DNA of 64,000 bases from Breviolum minutum Mf 1.05b.01 (GCA_000507305.1 DF239256.1:62001-126000); one strand, 5' to 3'. Positions 1 through 12,229 are shown, numbered from the stretch's first letter. The notes: generated by a model from the letters alone, not told the origin. Program-made: numbers and translations.

Positions 1-328
1 CGTGTGTTGTTTGCGGGTTGGACATCGACGTCAATGACATGCCCCCAGAAATGGAGAGTTGCAAGGAACCCTTGGAATTACCAAGCATACTTTTAGCGTG
101 AAAATGTGTGTCCCTACCACATCCAAAAAACATGGTATGTTGGTTTCATTCTTCCATTCTCAGCAGGTGTTTCGATCCCTAGGTGTTGGTATTTTTTAAG
201 GACTTGCTGACCAGCTGATGCATGGTGATGAACAAACAGCAAAACTGGAACAAATGGCTGCATCAAAAGCTGAAGTTGTTCAAAGCTGATATTGTTGAAC
301 TTACCCTTCCAGCTGCCCAAAGAACCAG

Positions 329-1134
329 GCATCTTCCACCAGTCCAATCTTGGGACGACGAGCGCTGGCGAATGCCACGGTAGTGCTGGCACGGGCGCAT
401 GTATTGCGTGAGAAGGCAGTGGCAGCCAGGAGAGTTGTCGAGAAGCTCCAGGACGCTGATCCGGAATTTCCATTTTGTGGCTCATCTCGTCAGGGTCGCA
501 TCGGTACATCATTTCCGGGAAAGCACGAATGAAGTGGAGTATGTTTCTTTTTGTCGAGGGGGGAAGGTCCAGGTGACTATGATATGGAAATGCAATTCAT
601 TAATATGCATCAGTACTATATCGCTTTTTTTTCTGAGTGGGGACATTCGCTGTAGAGCCTTGCATTTAATTTGGATGACTTGGATTTACTGTGTTTGAAT
701 GGATTTGATTCTAAGTACTGTCTTTTGCCCTTTGCTTTTTCTGTGTCCGACTCCATGCCTCCTAGCTGTCATATTGTTAGATTTTTAGAGGGTTTCTCAG
801 TTTTACCTCATGCCATCCCTGTAATTGGTATGTTAGGATTGTTCAGCTATATAATATTTACATACACATTATTTATGTGTTTTTTCATTTTCCAAGGACA
901 GTGCTGGTGTCCTTGATATTAATGTGTCTTTATTGATATTGCTTTCGTTGCTTGGTTACCACCTGACAAATATGACAATTTCAAAGACACCCCTTCACCG
1001 TTTGATAGGAACTTCCAGGGCGTGGCAGCGATGCTTTATGCCATGGACGTCGGGGAGAAGCGTTGGCACAGCTGTTGGCCGCCAAGGTCTTACAGGGCAG
1101 TGGGCCAGCAGTGGCAGCTGCACGTAATGCTCAG
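329..1134 (+). CDS. Two exons (329-494, 1019-1134) of an unidentified gene
   Basis: Two GC-richer segments in AT-rich surroundings read as Ala/Arg-rich helical protein. The first contains LANATVVLARAHVLREKAV and VVEKLQDADPEFPF. It begins after an AG at 327-328 and ends at a GT at 495. The second contains GEALAQLLAAKVLQGSG, begins after TTCCAG at 1018 and ends at CAG/GTGCAG. Joining them leaves one base on the left and two on the right, so the frame is kept. No family is recognised; the composition suggests amphipathic helices. The 524 nt between is intron. Bases 1-328 hold no convincing exon. Confidence 0.5.
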
Positions 1135-1649
1135 GTGCAGGGGATCTTTGGGGTGGTGTTCAAGGGGAGTACACAGTAGAGCTACGGGTGAGAAGATGTT
1201 CTGTCAATTGTAGTGATTTGTGGGAGTTTTGTAGTGGTCTTGTGGATACTGGTGACAAGTTTTTTCTTTGCTCAGCGCTCCTAAGAGAGAAAGGATGTTG
1301 AATGGCTTTCCGGCAAGATGTTTGGAATTCTTAGGCCTAGTTGGTTTTGCTGTTTGAAGTGTGATCAATTGTGTGCAAAATCATGCAAAATCACTAGTGT
1401 CAAGGGGGATGACGTTGTATTTCCATTACATCCCTTCAAGGCTTTGTCACATTTAGTCACCCCCCAAAAGTGAAAAATTGGTGAAACGTAACGCAAATAA
1501 TCGGAAATCACTAACAAATTACGACTTTAAATCTTGACTTTGCATTTTTTTTCATTGAAACAACATCCCCAGAACCTGCCAGCCCTAGGTCATTTAGAAC
1601 CAGTAATACCAAAACATCTACATCTTCCATGGGATTTCTCTCGAAATTT

Positions 1650-1795
1650 CCCATGGCTTGTGGATTCAATGCTGCTTCTGACCGAGAGGTCTTGATGAAA
1701 GGTGTCCGTGATCAGGCAGGCGAAGCAGCAGCGCACCTTGGCCGTTGTCCGGTGGTTCTTTGGGATGCCTTCTATCCAATGGAGATGGAGTAGTG
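1650..1795 (+). CDS. Exon of unknown product
   Basis: Open frame reading ASDREVLMKGVRDQAGEAAA and then HLGRCPVVLWDAFYP, with codon use and GC content above the flanks. The 3' border is uncertain because no clear GT follows before the TAG. It probably belongs to the same gene as the exons upstream. Bases 1135-1650 are AT-rich intron-like sequence with nothing else visible. Confidence 0.45.
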
Positions 1796-2085
1796 ACGTC
1801 CAAATCTTGGATATATTTTGGTGGAAAACTTCGGAGAATCACCTGGCTATTATTTTGACCTGTCAACCTTTAGGCACAAGTCAACTATTTGATGTATACA
1901 CAATATATGTATATTTAGATTTAGATGCACAACAGAATTAATTTCACTCTTCTTAAAAAAACATGCACCAAAAAAAGCATGAAACCCTGACTTCAGATGT
2001 GGTTGGTTTCTTGTTCAAAACAATCACTTGAAACAAGAACGACACCTCACCGACCATCTCTAAGAGATCATGGGAATCTTGACAG

Positions 2086-2206
2086 CCTCAATCAGAGAAA
2101 ACACACCGCCAAGGACCTTGGCAGTCGCCGAAGCTCTAAGTGCACAGCAGAACTTGGACCAAGCCATGGAAGCAGCTTCAACAGCTGCAATGGGCTTCAA
2201 GGCAAG
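2086..2206 (+). CDS. Ala/Gln-rich exon of unknown product
   Basis: The frame reads TPPRTLAVAEALSAQQ followed by NLDQAMEAASTAAMGFKA, a likely amphipathic helix. It starts after TTGACAG and ends at CAAG/GTGAAT. Its helical Ala-rich style matches the exons at 329-1134, which supports one gene. Not assignable to a family. Confidence 0.55.
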
Positions 2207-2479
2207 GTGAATTCCTGGGTTTCTGACATGGTGGAGGTTCAGGGTTCATCAGGAATTATACTGTATATGATATGCCGATTTTTGTTGGAGGGTGCGCGAG
2301 GATGGGAGGGTGGCATGCTTTGGAAGTGAAACTGCTGATGTTCATGTTTTGTTCCGTTCATCAACGCAGGGTATTTTTTTCCAGCACAATGGGGGTGCCT
2401 CAGTAACACCAAAGAATCATGATCTAGCTCCATGTCTCTCTTTGTCTATTTGTCTTTGGTGCGTGCCTTTTGAGCGAAC

Positions 2480-2610
2480 CTATCTACTGTATCTATACGT
2501 CTATCAATCTATCCATCCATCCAGCTCACCTATATCCATCTCTGTCCATCTATCTTTCCATCTATCCATGTATCCATCTAATCTATCTACCTGTCTGTGC
2601 GTATATCTAT
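2480..2610 (+). repeat. Degenerate CTAT/ATCC tetranucleotide repeat
   Basis: A stretch dominated by CTAT, ATCC and CATC units (TCTATCCATCCATCC and similar) lies in an intron-like region. It creates long open frames of Ser/Ile/Tyr/Pro that are not genes. Confidence 0.7.
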
Positions 2611-3539
2611 TTTGCCTCCGTTTTTTGTTGTAGATTTAGATGCAGAGACAGGGACAGATTTCATCAATGCTACAGGCTGATTCATGACATGCATACATAG
2701 ATACCATAGATGTCTAGATTCTAGATGGATATGTTTGGGGCTCGCAGTAGCAACTTGAATGGCTGACCCATGCTGACCCCTACCCAGTGGTAGCCCCGAT
2801 TGGCAGGTGGTGGTTAGACATATTATGTGTGTATACATATTGATGATATGTGTTATGAGTTACCTCATGAAACCCATGAAAGAATATCTTTGCAGGAATT
2901 CCAGGCTTCTGATGTCTTTTTTTTGAAGTATGAAGATAGCTTGTATTATTTCATGGTTGCAGGTTGATGTGACAGGATTTCAACACATGTGTTTTTGTTC
3001 CCATAGGAAATCATTGCAGTTCTGGTGGTGTGGGTCAAGTAGCTGCAAAAGCTTGGAAGATTCGGTGTGTAGTGACTAGTACACGAAGTTGTTCATTGCT
3101 TGCAATAGCCATGGAGTGGAACATATTAATATGTAGGTTTGTGCTCATCATAGCTATTTGTTTAAATAAAACCCTTTGTAGATGAAACTAACCTGAAGTG
3201 ACTAAGATACGTGTCATATAGCATGGCTGGATTAACCGCAATAGTAAGTACAGGGACACTCCAAATGTTTTGTCGAACTGGTTGACTTCAACAGGAATGC
3301 AAACGGTATTATGTTTGCTGTCCCTGCCAGGCAGCCAAGTGTGGCCTTGGCGAGGCCGAGTGTTTACTGTTTAGTGCATGTGCAATTGAATGGCATTCTT
3401 ATAATTCTTCAGCAGTCTAGGCTTTTCGGGGGGGTTAGTGTAGAGTGTGCAATCCCAAAAGAAGCGTTCAAGTTTTAAGGAATCTCATTCATGATTGACA
3501 GCCTTGAGCCACATGTACTTTGCGCGAGGGGGTTGCATT

Positions 3540-3630
3540 GTGCACGCTGGCGACGATTCAGCTGCGTAGGGAGGATGCCCTGGAAGCAGAAAAGACATCG
3601 AAGGACAGCTGTTGGGGACTGGGAGTTTCT
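3540..3630 (+). CDS. Exon of unknown product
   Basis: The frame reads TLATIQLRREDALEAEKTSK and then DSCWGLG. It is charged and helical. Borders are approximate. Bases 2207-3540 hold only intron-like AT-rich sequence and the tetranucleotide repeat. Confidence 0.45.
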
Positions 3631-3751
3631 ACTTCTTACATCAGTTGAAGATATGAAGAGAATATCATCCAGCTTCCATGATCATGTTTTTTGAAAAATA
3701 CCGTAGAATAGTAGAATACGCATGTCTGGCAGCATGATCGAAGCTGCTTAG

Positions 3752-4400
3752 AACTCGGTTCCCTCTGATCAGGAAGCTCTTCGTATTTTTCAGCAGGTGA
3801 GATCCTTCTCAGCCACTTGGATGGATTTGATTGTGGTGGGTTCGGTGCTTCTGGAACTGCATCACCCACCAACACCCATACATTCCATGTAACGCGACCA
3901 CGTCCCACATCAAATGGTGCTCTAGTGGTGCTCCTGATGTTAGGATACGGTTTGTTTACCCAACATATTCACGGACCATTGAACAAGTACATGTGGATGT
4001 CTTGCAGAGGTTACGCATTTTTACCAAGACTCCTGTTGTTTCAACAAGCCTTGTCACTTTGACCCCTCATCTTCAGCTCGACGGTGAGGTTTCTATCTAA
4101 TCTACAAACCTCCAAACCTGCAAAAGATTTGGTTTTCACTAAGATCATGAACCTTCCCATATCGTCAGTAAGCTGAATGAGAGCATGGGCTTCCCTACTA
4201 CCAACAAGTTTTCCGACATGTATAATCAGATGGTCCAATTTCGTAAGTCAATGGCCGAGTTTGATTGTCAAACCATTCTCCCCATCCAGTCCTACCAGCT
4301 GCCAGGGCTTAAAACGTTGCCTTGCAGTCTGTGGTGAAGCACGTGCTCGGCAGCTCCTTGCACATACACAACTCACCTCCTTGCAGCCAAGCTCTGCTAG
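3752..4400 (+). CDS. Three in-phase exons (3752-3796, 4173-4242, 4328-4400)
   Basis: These three exons join without breaking frame. Exon one (15 codons, NSVPSDQEALRIFQQ) lies between TTAG and GTGAGA. Exon two (LNESMGFPTTNKFSDMYNQM) ends at a textbook GTAAGT donor with one base over. Exon three takes up that base and reads CGEARARQLLAHTQLTSLQ, ending at TAG/GTGAGA with two bases over. The two left-over bases would also fit the exon at 5905. No family recognised. The consistent phasing makes this one of the better supported pieces of the first gene. Confidence 0.6.
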
Positions 4401-5487
4401 GTGAGATGATGATCAGTCGCGGAAGTTGGAAGTTGAAGTATTTCATGAACTGATTTTTGATGTTTTTTGTTGTTTTCACCGTGATCCTTAGGGAAAAATG
4501 TCCATTTTGATCTTTTGACTCATTTTTCTTGGGTGCGGGGTTGACGGTTAAAAGTGACTTTAAATGTTTCTGAACAACGTGATATATATGTGATGTTATA
4601 TCGCGATGGGGAAATATCATCTACATTCAATTACATTTATCTCCGTGATTCTATGTGAATTTGACCCAGGATCATGAAAATCATTCCGAAAATGGTTTGT
4701 TGGTTCCTTTGTTCATATCGTTTTTGGGCTTATGTCTTGGCAGGTCGTTTTAAACACATGTACTGGTAGATAGCATATATACATATGCATGTAATATACA
4801 TAACATATTCATTTGAATTTAAAATGCAAGTATCATGTGCACTAGACTACATGTAAATCCTGCATCCATATTGGCATATAAATCCTGGTCAATATTGGCA
4901 TATCACTTTCATAGAACCTTTTTTTGACGCGGCAGAGTTTCTTTGCAAGGTTTTTAGTGATTTTCTTCTTCCACAAACGGAATAAACGCAACGAATTCCT
5001 CACAGGGTCTTCTTCGATGAGTTCAATTGCGCTCACCTGGTGTCTCGAAACAAGTGTTTGGGTGTGGAGTGGACATAAAAAGAGGTACTTGATTCGACGT
5101 AGGTCACATCCACTATCTGGTTGGTATTACATAATTACCATGTTATTTCTTTTTTGTTGTACTGTAAAGCTTACTTCTCATAGCCCGGATATTTCAACCT
5201 CGATCAGGACTGCCGTTTCAACGCAGGGGAATGAAGTCAGAAGACGCATTGATTTCCTTTATCGGGTCGAATGGCAATGACAAATCAGATTCACTACACT
5301 GTGCACTTTGACTTTAATATAGATCTGTAACCTGTATCAGTCAGCACGCATGATGCATTGTCATGAAACCATTTTGGGAGTGTGTTCAAAGCATGTTGGG
5401 TGGTATCATGGCAACAGTCCGGGCATGTTCCTTGGTTTCAGCTACAAAACACTGAAAACCAACTCTTCAACTGCATTTCTTTTTGGA

Positions 5488-5576
5488 AGGGACCTTATTG
5501 GCTTGCTGGTCATCAATTATGTTCAACGATGAAGGATGTCAAGGACGATATGAGTAGGCTTGTCACAAGCGCTTGA
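5488..5576 (+). CDS. Possible exon ending in a stop
   Basis: The frame reads HQLCSTMKDVKDDMSRLVTS before TGA at 5574-5576. It could be a terminal exon. However, the exon ending at 4400 fits in phase to the one at 5905, which argues against it. Low confidence. Confidence 0.25.
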
Positions 5577-5904
5577 AGTGGCAACCATGATTCCATTTAA
5601 TTGTTAACCGTAACATCGATTTCGAGATATTCCCGACTTCTGATGTATTTCTTTTATACAACAACCATGTCCATCCATTCCATGTCAACAACCTTGTCTT
5701 ATGACTGAGTGACTGTGTTTTTTTGTTCTAGTTAAAGTCTCTCCCCAAGTTGGGATGAGTAAAACATCGTTTTCTTTCACGCATAAAGATACATGATTTT
5801 ATATAGTGCACGTATCAATCTACATATATATATAATATATATATATATCATTATATATCTATACATATCACATGCATCATATCATTTGCATCGGTGGATT
5901 TTAG

Positions 5905-5980
5905 ATTTTGTCGATCGGCTCCCAAGGAACTCACAGAGATGGCATCGCAGGAGCAGTTTTCACCAGTTGATAGTGGACAG
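5905..5980 (+). CDS. Exon of unknown product
   Basis: Bounded by TTTTAG and CAG/GTATGC, reading RSAPKELTEMASQEQFSPVD. Good splice sites at both ends and clear amino-acid bias. The left phase fits the two bases left by the exon ending at 4400. Confidence 0.55.
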
Positions 5981-6590
5981 GTATGCTGGTGTTGATATCA
6001 ACTGCGTGTTTTAATTGGAGTATCAACGGATAGTTATGACAAAAAAGCAAAAACAAACATCTGGTTGTAGGTGATACTGAGTTGATGGTCACATTCAGTG
6101 TAGATATACTGTGCATACTGGTACCCAGGGATTTGAGAATGTCCATGCAACAGTGCGTGTAAGAGCCCGTTTTAGCATTTCATGCTTCCGCATATATAGA
6201 TATATGATTATATGCATATGTAATATGTATATATCTATGATCTTGAGACATCCCAGATCTAGATACTCGACGTAGGGATGTTTGTATTCATGGAGCCTGC
6301 TTGGCATTCAAATTCAGCTTATGGTCCAATTGATTTGTGCGTGCAACGCATTTCCCAAACTGCCCCCCCCCAAGCTAACCCTGTTAGGGCAGACAATACA
6401 GAAGCATTCCGTTGCCTGGTGAACTTGGGATCCAACATGAACATGTTGCTTTGTTAGTCTCCATGTTCAAACAAACACTTTTTCACTTATTTGTAACTAG
6501 TTTCGTTATATGCATACATGCATTATGTAGTATACACATTGTATTTATGTATGCATGTTTATACACTGTAGCTATTTGCCAAGAATACAG

Positions 6591-6673
6591 GTTCCAACAA
6601 CAGCAACGTTTTGGAGGAGTCTCTAGAGGCTGTCGTGGCTACCTTACATGGCATGCAACGGCAGCGCAATAAG
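6591..6673 (+). CDS. Exon of unknown product
   Basis: After AATACAG the frame reads NSNVLEESLEAVVATLHGMQ and ends RQRNK at AAG/GTGAAG. Helical, charged. Same unidentified gene or its neighbour. Confidence 0.55.
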
Positions 6674-6929
6674 GTGAAGGCACCTATCCCGACGGGGCCT
6701 GGGTTTTGCTCATTTCATCGATGCGGTGTTTTTTTTTGATTGAGAGTGTGGTTTTTTAGCGTCAAAAAATGATTAGATGTGAGTTTCCAATGATCCGTTT
6801 TTAAAATCAACCATTCCGTCATGATGTTCATTGGCATGATTTAGTCATAAAGAAAATGAAACATCATAGCGGACCTTAGTAGGAAACATGCTTTTGATGT
6901 TTTGCGTTTTGCTGTACCACGTGTTTGCA

Positions 6930-7065
6930 GAATTGTTGAAACCAGAGACTTCCCCTCCATTGCGATTGGGGCTGAATCCTGATCATTGATCTCAGGCGGT
7001 TGTTATGCATTTGGATGGTGTGGTGGGACCTGCCAACATGCATAGCTATGCTTTGAGTAGTGGCA
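6930..7065 (+). CDS. Possible pair of small exons
   Basis: Two short coding-like stretches occur: LLKPETSPPLRLGLNPDH (about 6934-6990) and, after CTCAG, AVVMHLDGVVGPANMHSYA (about 6997-7053). Splice sites are not all clear, so this is tentative. Confidence 0.3.
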
Positions 7066-7316
7066 ACTTCTTAGTTGGTTTGCGATCAATCAGTGCCTGG
7101 GCTGATCAATCAGTAGATTGATTTGGAAAATCCGCTGAATGATATCAGATGTTTCCGTTGATGAAATTTCATATCATGTTCCTGTGTACTTTTTGTAGAG
7201 ATACCATAAGGGTTGCAATGGTTTATTTTGAATTGTACATTTTTCTTTGTGCATGTAACAACTTAAAGTCTAATACTCCCACCGTCAATGGACTCGACCC
7301 ATCCTATTTTCATTCA

Positions 7317-7440
7317 GGCGTTCCTGTTGTTTTGGCGGCATCTGGAAAGATCTCGGGCCCGTCCTGGCAGTTGGTACTTGGTTGTGACTATCGCATTTGT
7401 TCTATGGATACAGAGCCTTGGCAACCATGGCAACAAACAG
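7317..7440 (+). CDS. Exon with a likely membrane segment
   Basis: After TTTCATTCAG the frame reads AFLLFWRHLERSRARPG and then a hydrophobic run WYLVVTIAFVLWIQSLG. A basic loop before a 17-residue apolar stretch resembles a transmembrane helix. The frame stays open to 7644, but the later part is AT-rich and probably intron. Confidence 0.4.
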
Positions 7441-8003
7441 TCATTGAAAAAATGGAACATCATGTTGTGTCATCAACTTCAAAACAGCAAGTCAATTCCA
7501 CCAATTAAGAACTCCTTGATTTTAAACATAATGGAAAACATCAATGGAACTATGAAGACTTTTGCTGAGGACTTTCTGTTGCCCATTTTGTCGCCACCTG
7601 CTGGGGAACTCAGATTTTTTTGCACCAGGGGTGATGCGAAGTGACCTTGAATGCCATCAATAGGGGTAGATCCAAATGCTAGCCGGAGAGGCTAGGCAAG
7701 GGTGCTCCCTAAACAGATGACCCTATTCGGGGGTGGTGAGTTGTACATCATGATATATTATCATGAAGTATTATTTTCCACCGGGATGTTAATCTTCACC
7801 TACCTGTGAGGGGAGTTTCCCCATGGCGGTATGGACCCCATTCTGGGTCATAGGATAAACATAGACTTTTTTTTGCTGTTTTGCCACTTACTTTTGTCCA
7901 TTGCATCATCACTTTTAGAGATTCCAAGATTGTGAATGATGTGTTTTTTCATGTTTTTTCCGTCATCAACTATCAACAGATTCAACGGATTCAACAGCTA
8001 GAG

Positions 8004-8127
8004 ATTCTCAACATCCTCCAAGGAGTGCTTGGGTGAGCTGGTGGGTCCTGCCATTGCCTCCCAGCTCTGTATCAGTAGCGGCATCTTGGATGCTCAAGCC
8101 TTGCAAGAGCTGGGAATCCTCAACCAA
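8004..8127 (+). CDS. Exon of unknown product
   Basis: The frame reads SSKECLGELVGPAIASQL and then GILDAQALQELGILNQ, ending at CAA/GTGAGG. The Leu/Ala/Gly pattern suggests packed helices. Bases 7645-8000 are AT-rich with nothing recognisable. Confidence 0.55.
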
Positions 8128-8706
8128 GTGAGGCCCTCCAAGGCAGGTATATCGGTATATCCTATTGTCCGGTGGGTGGTACTGAGGATGGTGGATGAAG
8201 AGAAATGAAGGAATGGAATTGGGAGATTTATTTTTTGGCAAACTTGGTGAGTTGTAGATTTAACATGATTTAACATGTATAATGATGTGGTTTCTTAGTT
8301 TTAGTTGTTTTTGGTGGTACGCTCGTAGGCATGCAGGGAGTCTTCCAAAAGACCAACTGGGCTAAATTTAAAATGACCATATTTGGACACATGTGAATCT
8401 TCCTTGGGGATGTGATTCGCTTCTGCACTAAAGTGGTTGCTTGTGGGGAGAGTGTACAACATGTGTTAAGCCACAGTTTCATTCTGATTCATTTGGTTTT
8501 GCACCCATTCTGACAGTTTTATATATGATTTGAAGAACGGAATATTCACACGTGCATAACTTTACAATACTTTGTACAGCAATTTTACAGTGATAATTTC
8601 AAGATAGTAAAAGTAGAATTGAATAGTCCAAAACAGCAATCCAAATAGTAAAAGATATCCATTTTGATAGGTTTCTACATCTTTCCCATTTCGCTATGTC
8701 ACGTTT

Positions 8707-8838
8707 CCACAGCGAGCCGTCCATTTCCAGGACGAGACGGGTCGTGCCGCCTCCGAGATGGCAAAGCGCATCGCTGCCTTCCCAGGTCCAAAACGGGAAA
8801 GGGGGTTGGAAGTTTCCAACGATGATTGGCAACACTTA
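8707..8838 (+). CDS. Exon of unknown product running into a CAA repeat
   Basis: The frame reads FPQRAVHFQDETGRAASEMA then KRIAAFPG, with a possible donor CCAG/GTCCAA at about 8796. Reading on gives EVSNDDWQHLET and then the CAA microsatellite as poly-Thr, which is probably intron. Confidence 0.5.
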
Positions 8839-8855
8839 GAAACAACAACAACAAT

Positions 8856-8898
<43 letters not shown>
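8837..8898 (+). repeat. (CAA)n microsatellite
   Basis: About 19 near-perfect CAA units with one interruption (ATA). Confidence 0.9.
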
Positions 8899-9099
8899 GC
8901 AGTTTAAATTAATACCTACCTGGTTGCAGCTATCATCATTCTACATACAATTCACTATGGAAAACACTGCATCCAATGCAGGTCATCAACATATAATTGA
9001 CATTATAAACTGTTCATATGGTATGAATCATAAACAAATAGGTGTCCTAACGATTCATCCGTCCCAACCAATCAACCTTTTCGGCCCTGTTCGCTTCAG

Positions 9100-9158
9100 G
9101 CATTGCCTGTCGACAGACCATGAGTTTACTGACAGTGCCACCTGTGCGCTATACCACC
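9100..9158 (+). CDS. Small exon of unknown product
   Basis: Lies between GCTTCAG and CACC/GTAGGT and reads IACRQTMSLLTVPPVRYTT. Splice sites are good; product unknown. Confidence 0.45.
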
Positions 9159-9411
9159 GTAGGTTCTTATAAGTTACCAGATCCCGATCTCATCGCGTAG
9201 AGCCCAGCAATATACGTATCAAACGCCGCTGGTGTCCTTGGTGCCTGCCGTTCCTTGAGGATTTTGTTGGAAATGAGAAGTGTAAATTGTCCAACGAATG
9301 AACCACATGAGATCATATTGATCTTGATTAGTTGTTGAAATTGATTACTCTCAAAACTGTTTGATATGTTTTCCCACTCAAGGAATGTTGGCATGGCACC
9401 AACTTTGACAA

Positions 9412-9544
9412 AGATTCAATTTCACCCGCCGGCATGCTGGCCACCAGCCATCTGATTGGTGCCTCTTCCAGTGAAATGAGTCGCGCCTCAATGATTTCAG
9501 CTCGATGGGATATGAGTCAAGTTGAGACCTTCGAGAAATATTGA
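9412..9544 (+). CDS. Exon, possibly terminal
   Basis: The frame reads SISPAGMLATSHLIGASSSE and then MSRASMISARWDMSQVETFE, reaching TGA at 9542-9544. A good donor (CAAAG/GTAGGT) lies 27 nt after the TGA. Either this is a last exon, or a GA-type or cryptic donor sits before the stop. Confidence 0.45.
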
Positions 9545-9949
9545 GATCCCGAAACAAAGGTAGGTTGGTTTTCGGTGCATGACTCTGGGCAAACGATGTT
9601 ACTCATGGTGTATACAGTAGATGTCGGGAACAGTGAGTTTCAACATTGTCATTTTTCTTGAATTAATTGTAAACGCCTTGTATCAAACCACTGTTTCGTG
9701 TTGTTGCTTGATTGTACCAAGTGTCTAAGATATGACGAAGCTGGCCCTCAAGGACAAGAACCTTGATCATGACATAAGGATCAGTGGGTACGGTATTAGT
9801 TGATGAATCAATACAAGTATTTCATGGTTCTTTCCAACACGTTCGACGGTTCTCGACAAAAACATGCATCGAGAGCAGTAATTTTAGAGTCCCCAAGACC
9901 TGCTGCTTCTTATGCATTGAATGCTGTAAGAAAATCAAGACACACATAC

Positions 9950-10111
9950 TCAGCATGTCTCAAACAAGTACAGTCAGATTCTCGCAGAATGACACCACCA
10001 AAACAAGAACTCTCCGCATTTTCTGCACAGCCCACGGTTAATGCAAGCGATGCTGCCATGCGCTGGGGCAGCATCGGAGTTGTGTCACTGTTGGTAGAAA
10101 CTCGCACATGA
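9950..10111 (+). CDS. Exon-like segment, unknown product
   Basis: The frame reads MTPPKQELSAFSAQPTVNAS then DAAMRWGSIGVVSLLVETRT to a TGA. The start is unclear. Confidence 0.4.
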   Translation, partial: SACLKQVQSDSRRMTPPKQELSAFSAQPTVNASDAAMRWGSIGVVSLLVETRT

Positions 10112-10229
10112 AATATAGACACTGCGTGTTCCTGCATCTTTTGTTCCTACCTTGGAGATGTATCATGAAAGGTAAGGTTTTTTGGAACATGGTTCTTGAG
10201 AAAACGATGTCGCTTCAAGGTTTATATGC

Positions 10230-10370
10230 AGGTTGATCGACCAATAAGAAATGCCCCCAAGGATGCTAGATGTGAGCAGAAACAGGCCAAGATCAGAAGA
10301 AGTGAATCCATGACAACCCATGTGTGGGTGTGCAACAAAAAACAAGTATTGATGGAACAGTTTGAACTAC
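10230..10370 (+). CDS. Weak exon candidate
   Basis: The frame reads VDRPIRNAPKDARCEQKQAK and then IRRSESMTTHVWVCNKKQ. Amino-acid use is protein-like, but the borders are not decisive. Confidence 0.3.
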
Positions 10371-10494
10371 AAGAAATTGAATATGTTAGTTGAAGACCAT
10401 CTCTTCATATTGTTCATTGCGGGGATTCTCCAACAAACACATGAAGAGTGAGTCGAAAGAGTCAACCTGTAAGTTGCTGCATCCTTTCACCCAG

Positions 10495-10579
10495 ACATTC
10501 GGGCAGTCATTCAGACAGCAAGCCAAGGAAACGCACGGCTACAACCCTGAACTTTCTTGTGCCTTGCGCAGCAAGGGTC
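10495..10579 (+). CDS. Exon of unknown product
   Basis: The frame reads TFGQSFRQQAKETHGYNPEL then SCALRSK, ending near AAGG/GTCAAA. Product unknown. Confidence 0.45.
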
Positions 10580-11104
10580 AAACTAGAATTCTGAGTTATC
10601 ATGATTTCTCTATACATGGATCTAACCTATTGTGGTCACCGTGACTTGTTGCTGATCTTCATTAGATCAAGATGGTAGGTTCTCTACGGTGAAGGTGTTT
10701 CTTTTGATGACCGGATTCCAGTTGAAGTCATCATCCTGATATCTAATATAATGTCTTCCACATACCTACATGGATCCACATTTGTTCAGCTGTTTAATGA
10801 CCTTTGTTTGATATTACCCGATTTAAGACTGACTTTGACAACCCATCCGTATCACTGAGATACTAGTAACATGATCATTTGAGATTAATTTGAGTCAATT
10901 CAAGACTGTAGATGGTTGTTGTATTTGAAAAGGGTCAGTCGCAGATAAGGCCTATGTTAGGTAGGCACCATAGGTGTGACTAACAGTAATCACAACCGAT
11001 GTGAATTGGATCTACTTGAGTGGGATAGTCCTTTGGATTGTTTCTTGTTCATACCCTTCCAACAATTTTGGTCCAGTGGAACATGGTGTCTCACAACATC
11101 TTCC

Positions 11105-11212
11105 TCCAAGTGGTTCCTTTACAAGTTGAGGTGCTGGCCTTGTTGAAGATGGATTCTCCTGGGACACCTTTCGTCGAGATTTGTTGGGCTGGATGCTTGG
11201 CCAAAGAGTGAG
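11105..11212 (+). CDS. Exon of unknown product
   Basis: The frame reads VPLQVEVLALLKMDSPGTPF then VEICWAGCLAK, with a donor AAAGA/GTGAGA at its end. Bases 10650-11100 show only AT-rich intron-like sequence. Confidence 0.5.
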
Positions 11213-11630
11213 AATTAGTGTAACTGCCCATGATAGGGGAAAGTGTAGGACATGTTGTTCTTTGCGAAACTATCCTGATGTCATTTCAATAGGTAGTTGC
11301 CATACGTGGATATGCTTGGGTATTTGACCTTTTTGTTGCCAGCTGGTGGAATGATTGTCATTTGACCAGATCTCTGGTGAGTGTCGATGAGGGCTTCAAG
11401 GGTTGAGCAGTTCAGCTTCCGGAGGCAAAGTGCATTTGGGCACACACCACAGCAGGAGAATAATGAATAGGGGATTAGATTTCTGATTTACTTGGACCTT
11501 TTAGCACAGAAATTAAACATAATTAAGTTATATCACAACGATTCTGCTTTGCAACCACTTGGTACATCATGTAGTTCCCCATTTCTTCCCACATTCCTGG
11601 AGTTCTTTGTTTCTTGAAAGAAACCAGATC

Positions 11631-11730
11631 AGGTCTGACGGTTCGTCCAGTTTCCGTATGGCTGCAAGAGCCATTGGCCACGCGCCTAAAGCTGATGGCA
11701 GCAGATGTCCCTTGGGACATTTGGCCATGA
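11631..11730 (+). CDS. Exon of unknown product
   Basis: After AGATCAG the + frame reads LTVRPVSVWLQEPLATRLKL then MAADVPWDIW. Other frames and the minus strand are open here too, but this one has the most protein-like composition. Confidence 0.5.
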
Positions 11731-12056
11731 TGTGGCTACAGGAGATGGGAGTGTTGGACACTGGAAAAACATGGAAAAACCTGGTGGTTGTAGACTACTT
11801 ACTAGTTTCCTTTTTGGGAAAAGCATTTTTCATTTTTTTCAAATGAGGTGATTCTTATTGTTTTTGAGCTGTAGATGGAGCCTTGAGAGAGACAACACTT
11901 GGATGGATGATCTTTTGTTTCTTTGGGAATCGTTGCCAAAGATTGAGATACCGGAAAGAATGTCTGAATCAGCTCAACAAGTAAGGATGACATTAAATTT
12001 TCGGGCTTGAATCCGTCAAATGCTAGTTTTAGGCTTCTTATTGCATGAGCAAAAAT

Positions 12057-12170
12057 ACTGGTAGCAAAAGCAAGTGCACATGGCTGGATCTTGAAGCAAG
12101 TCGCGGTGTGCAAGTCAAAAATCCAGCCCTACAGTCGGCTGTCATTATCATTTATCATCAAGATCATGCA
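12057..12170 (+). CDS. Exon-like segment
   Basis: Frame VAKASAHGWILKQVAVCKSK followed by IQPYSRLSLSFI. Borders are uncertain and a second frame is open. Confidence 0.35.
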
Positions 12171-12229
12171 ATGATCGTCATTCTTGTCGTCATCATGATC
12201 CACCCTCATCCATTTTGGCATCCTAGTTG

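Noticed and set aside
11523..11761. Two minus-strand frames with fair composition
   Set aside because: The + frame (RPVSVWLQEPLATRLKL) follows an acceptor and agrees with the strand of all other exons.
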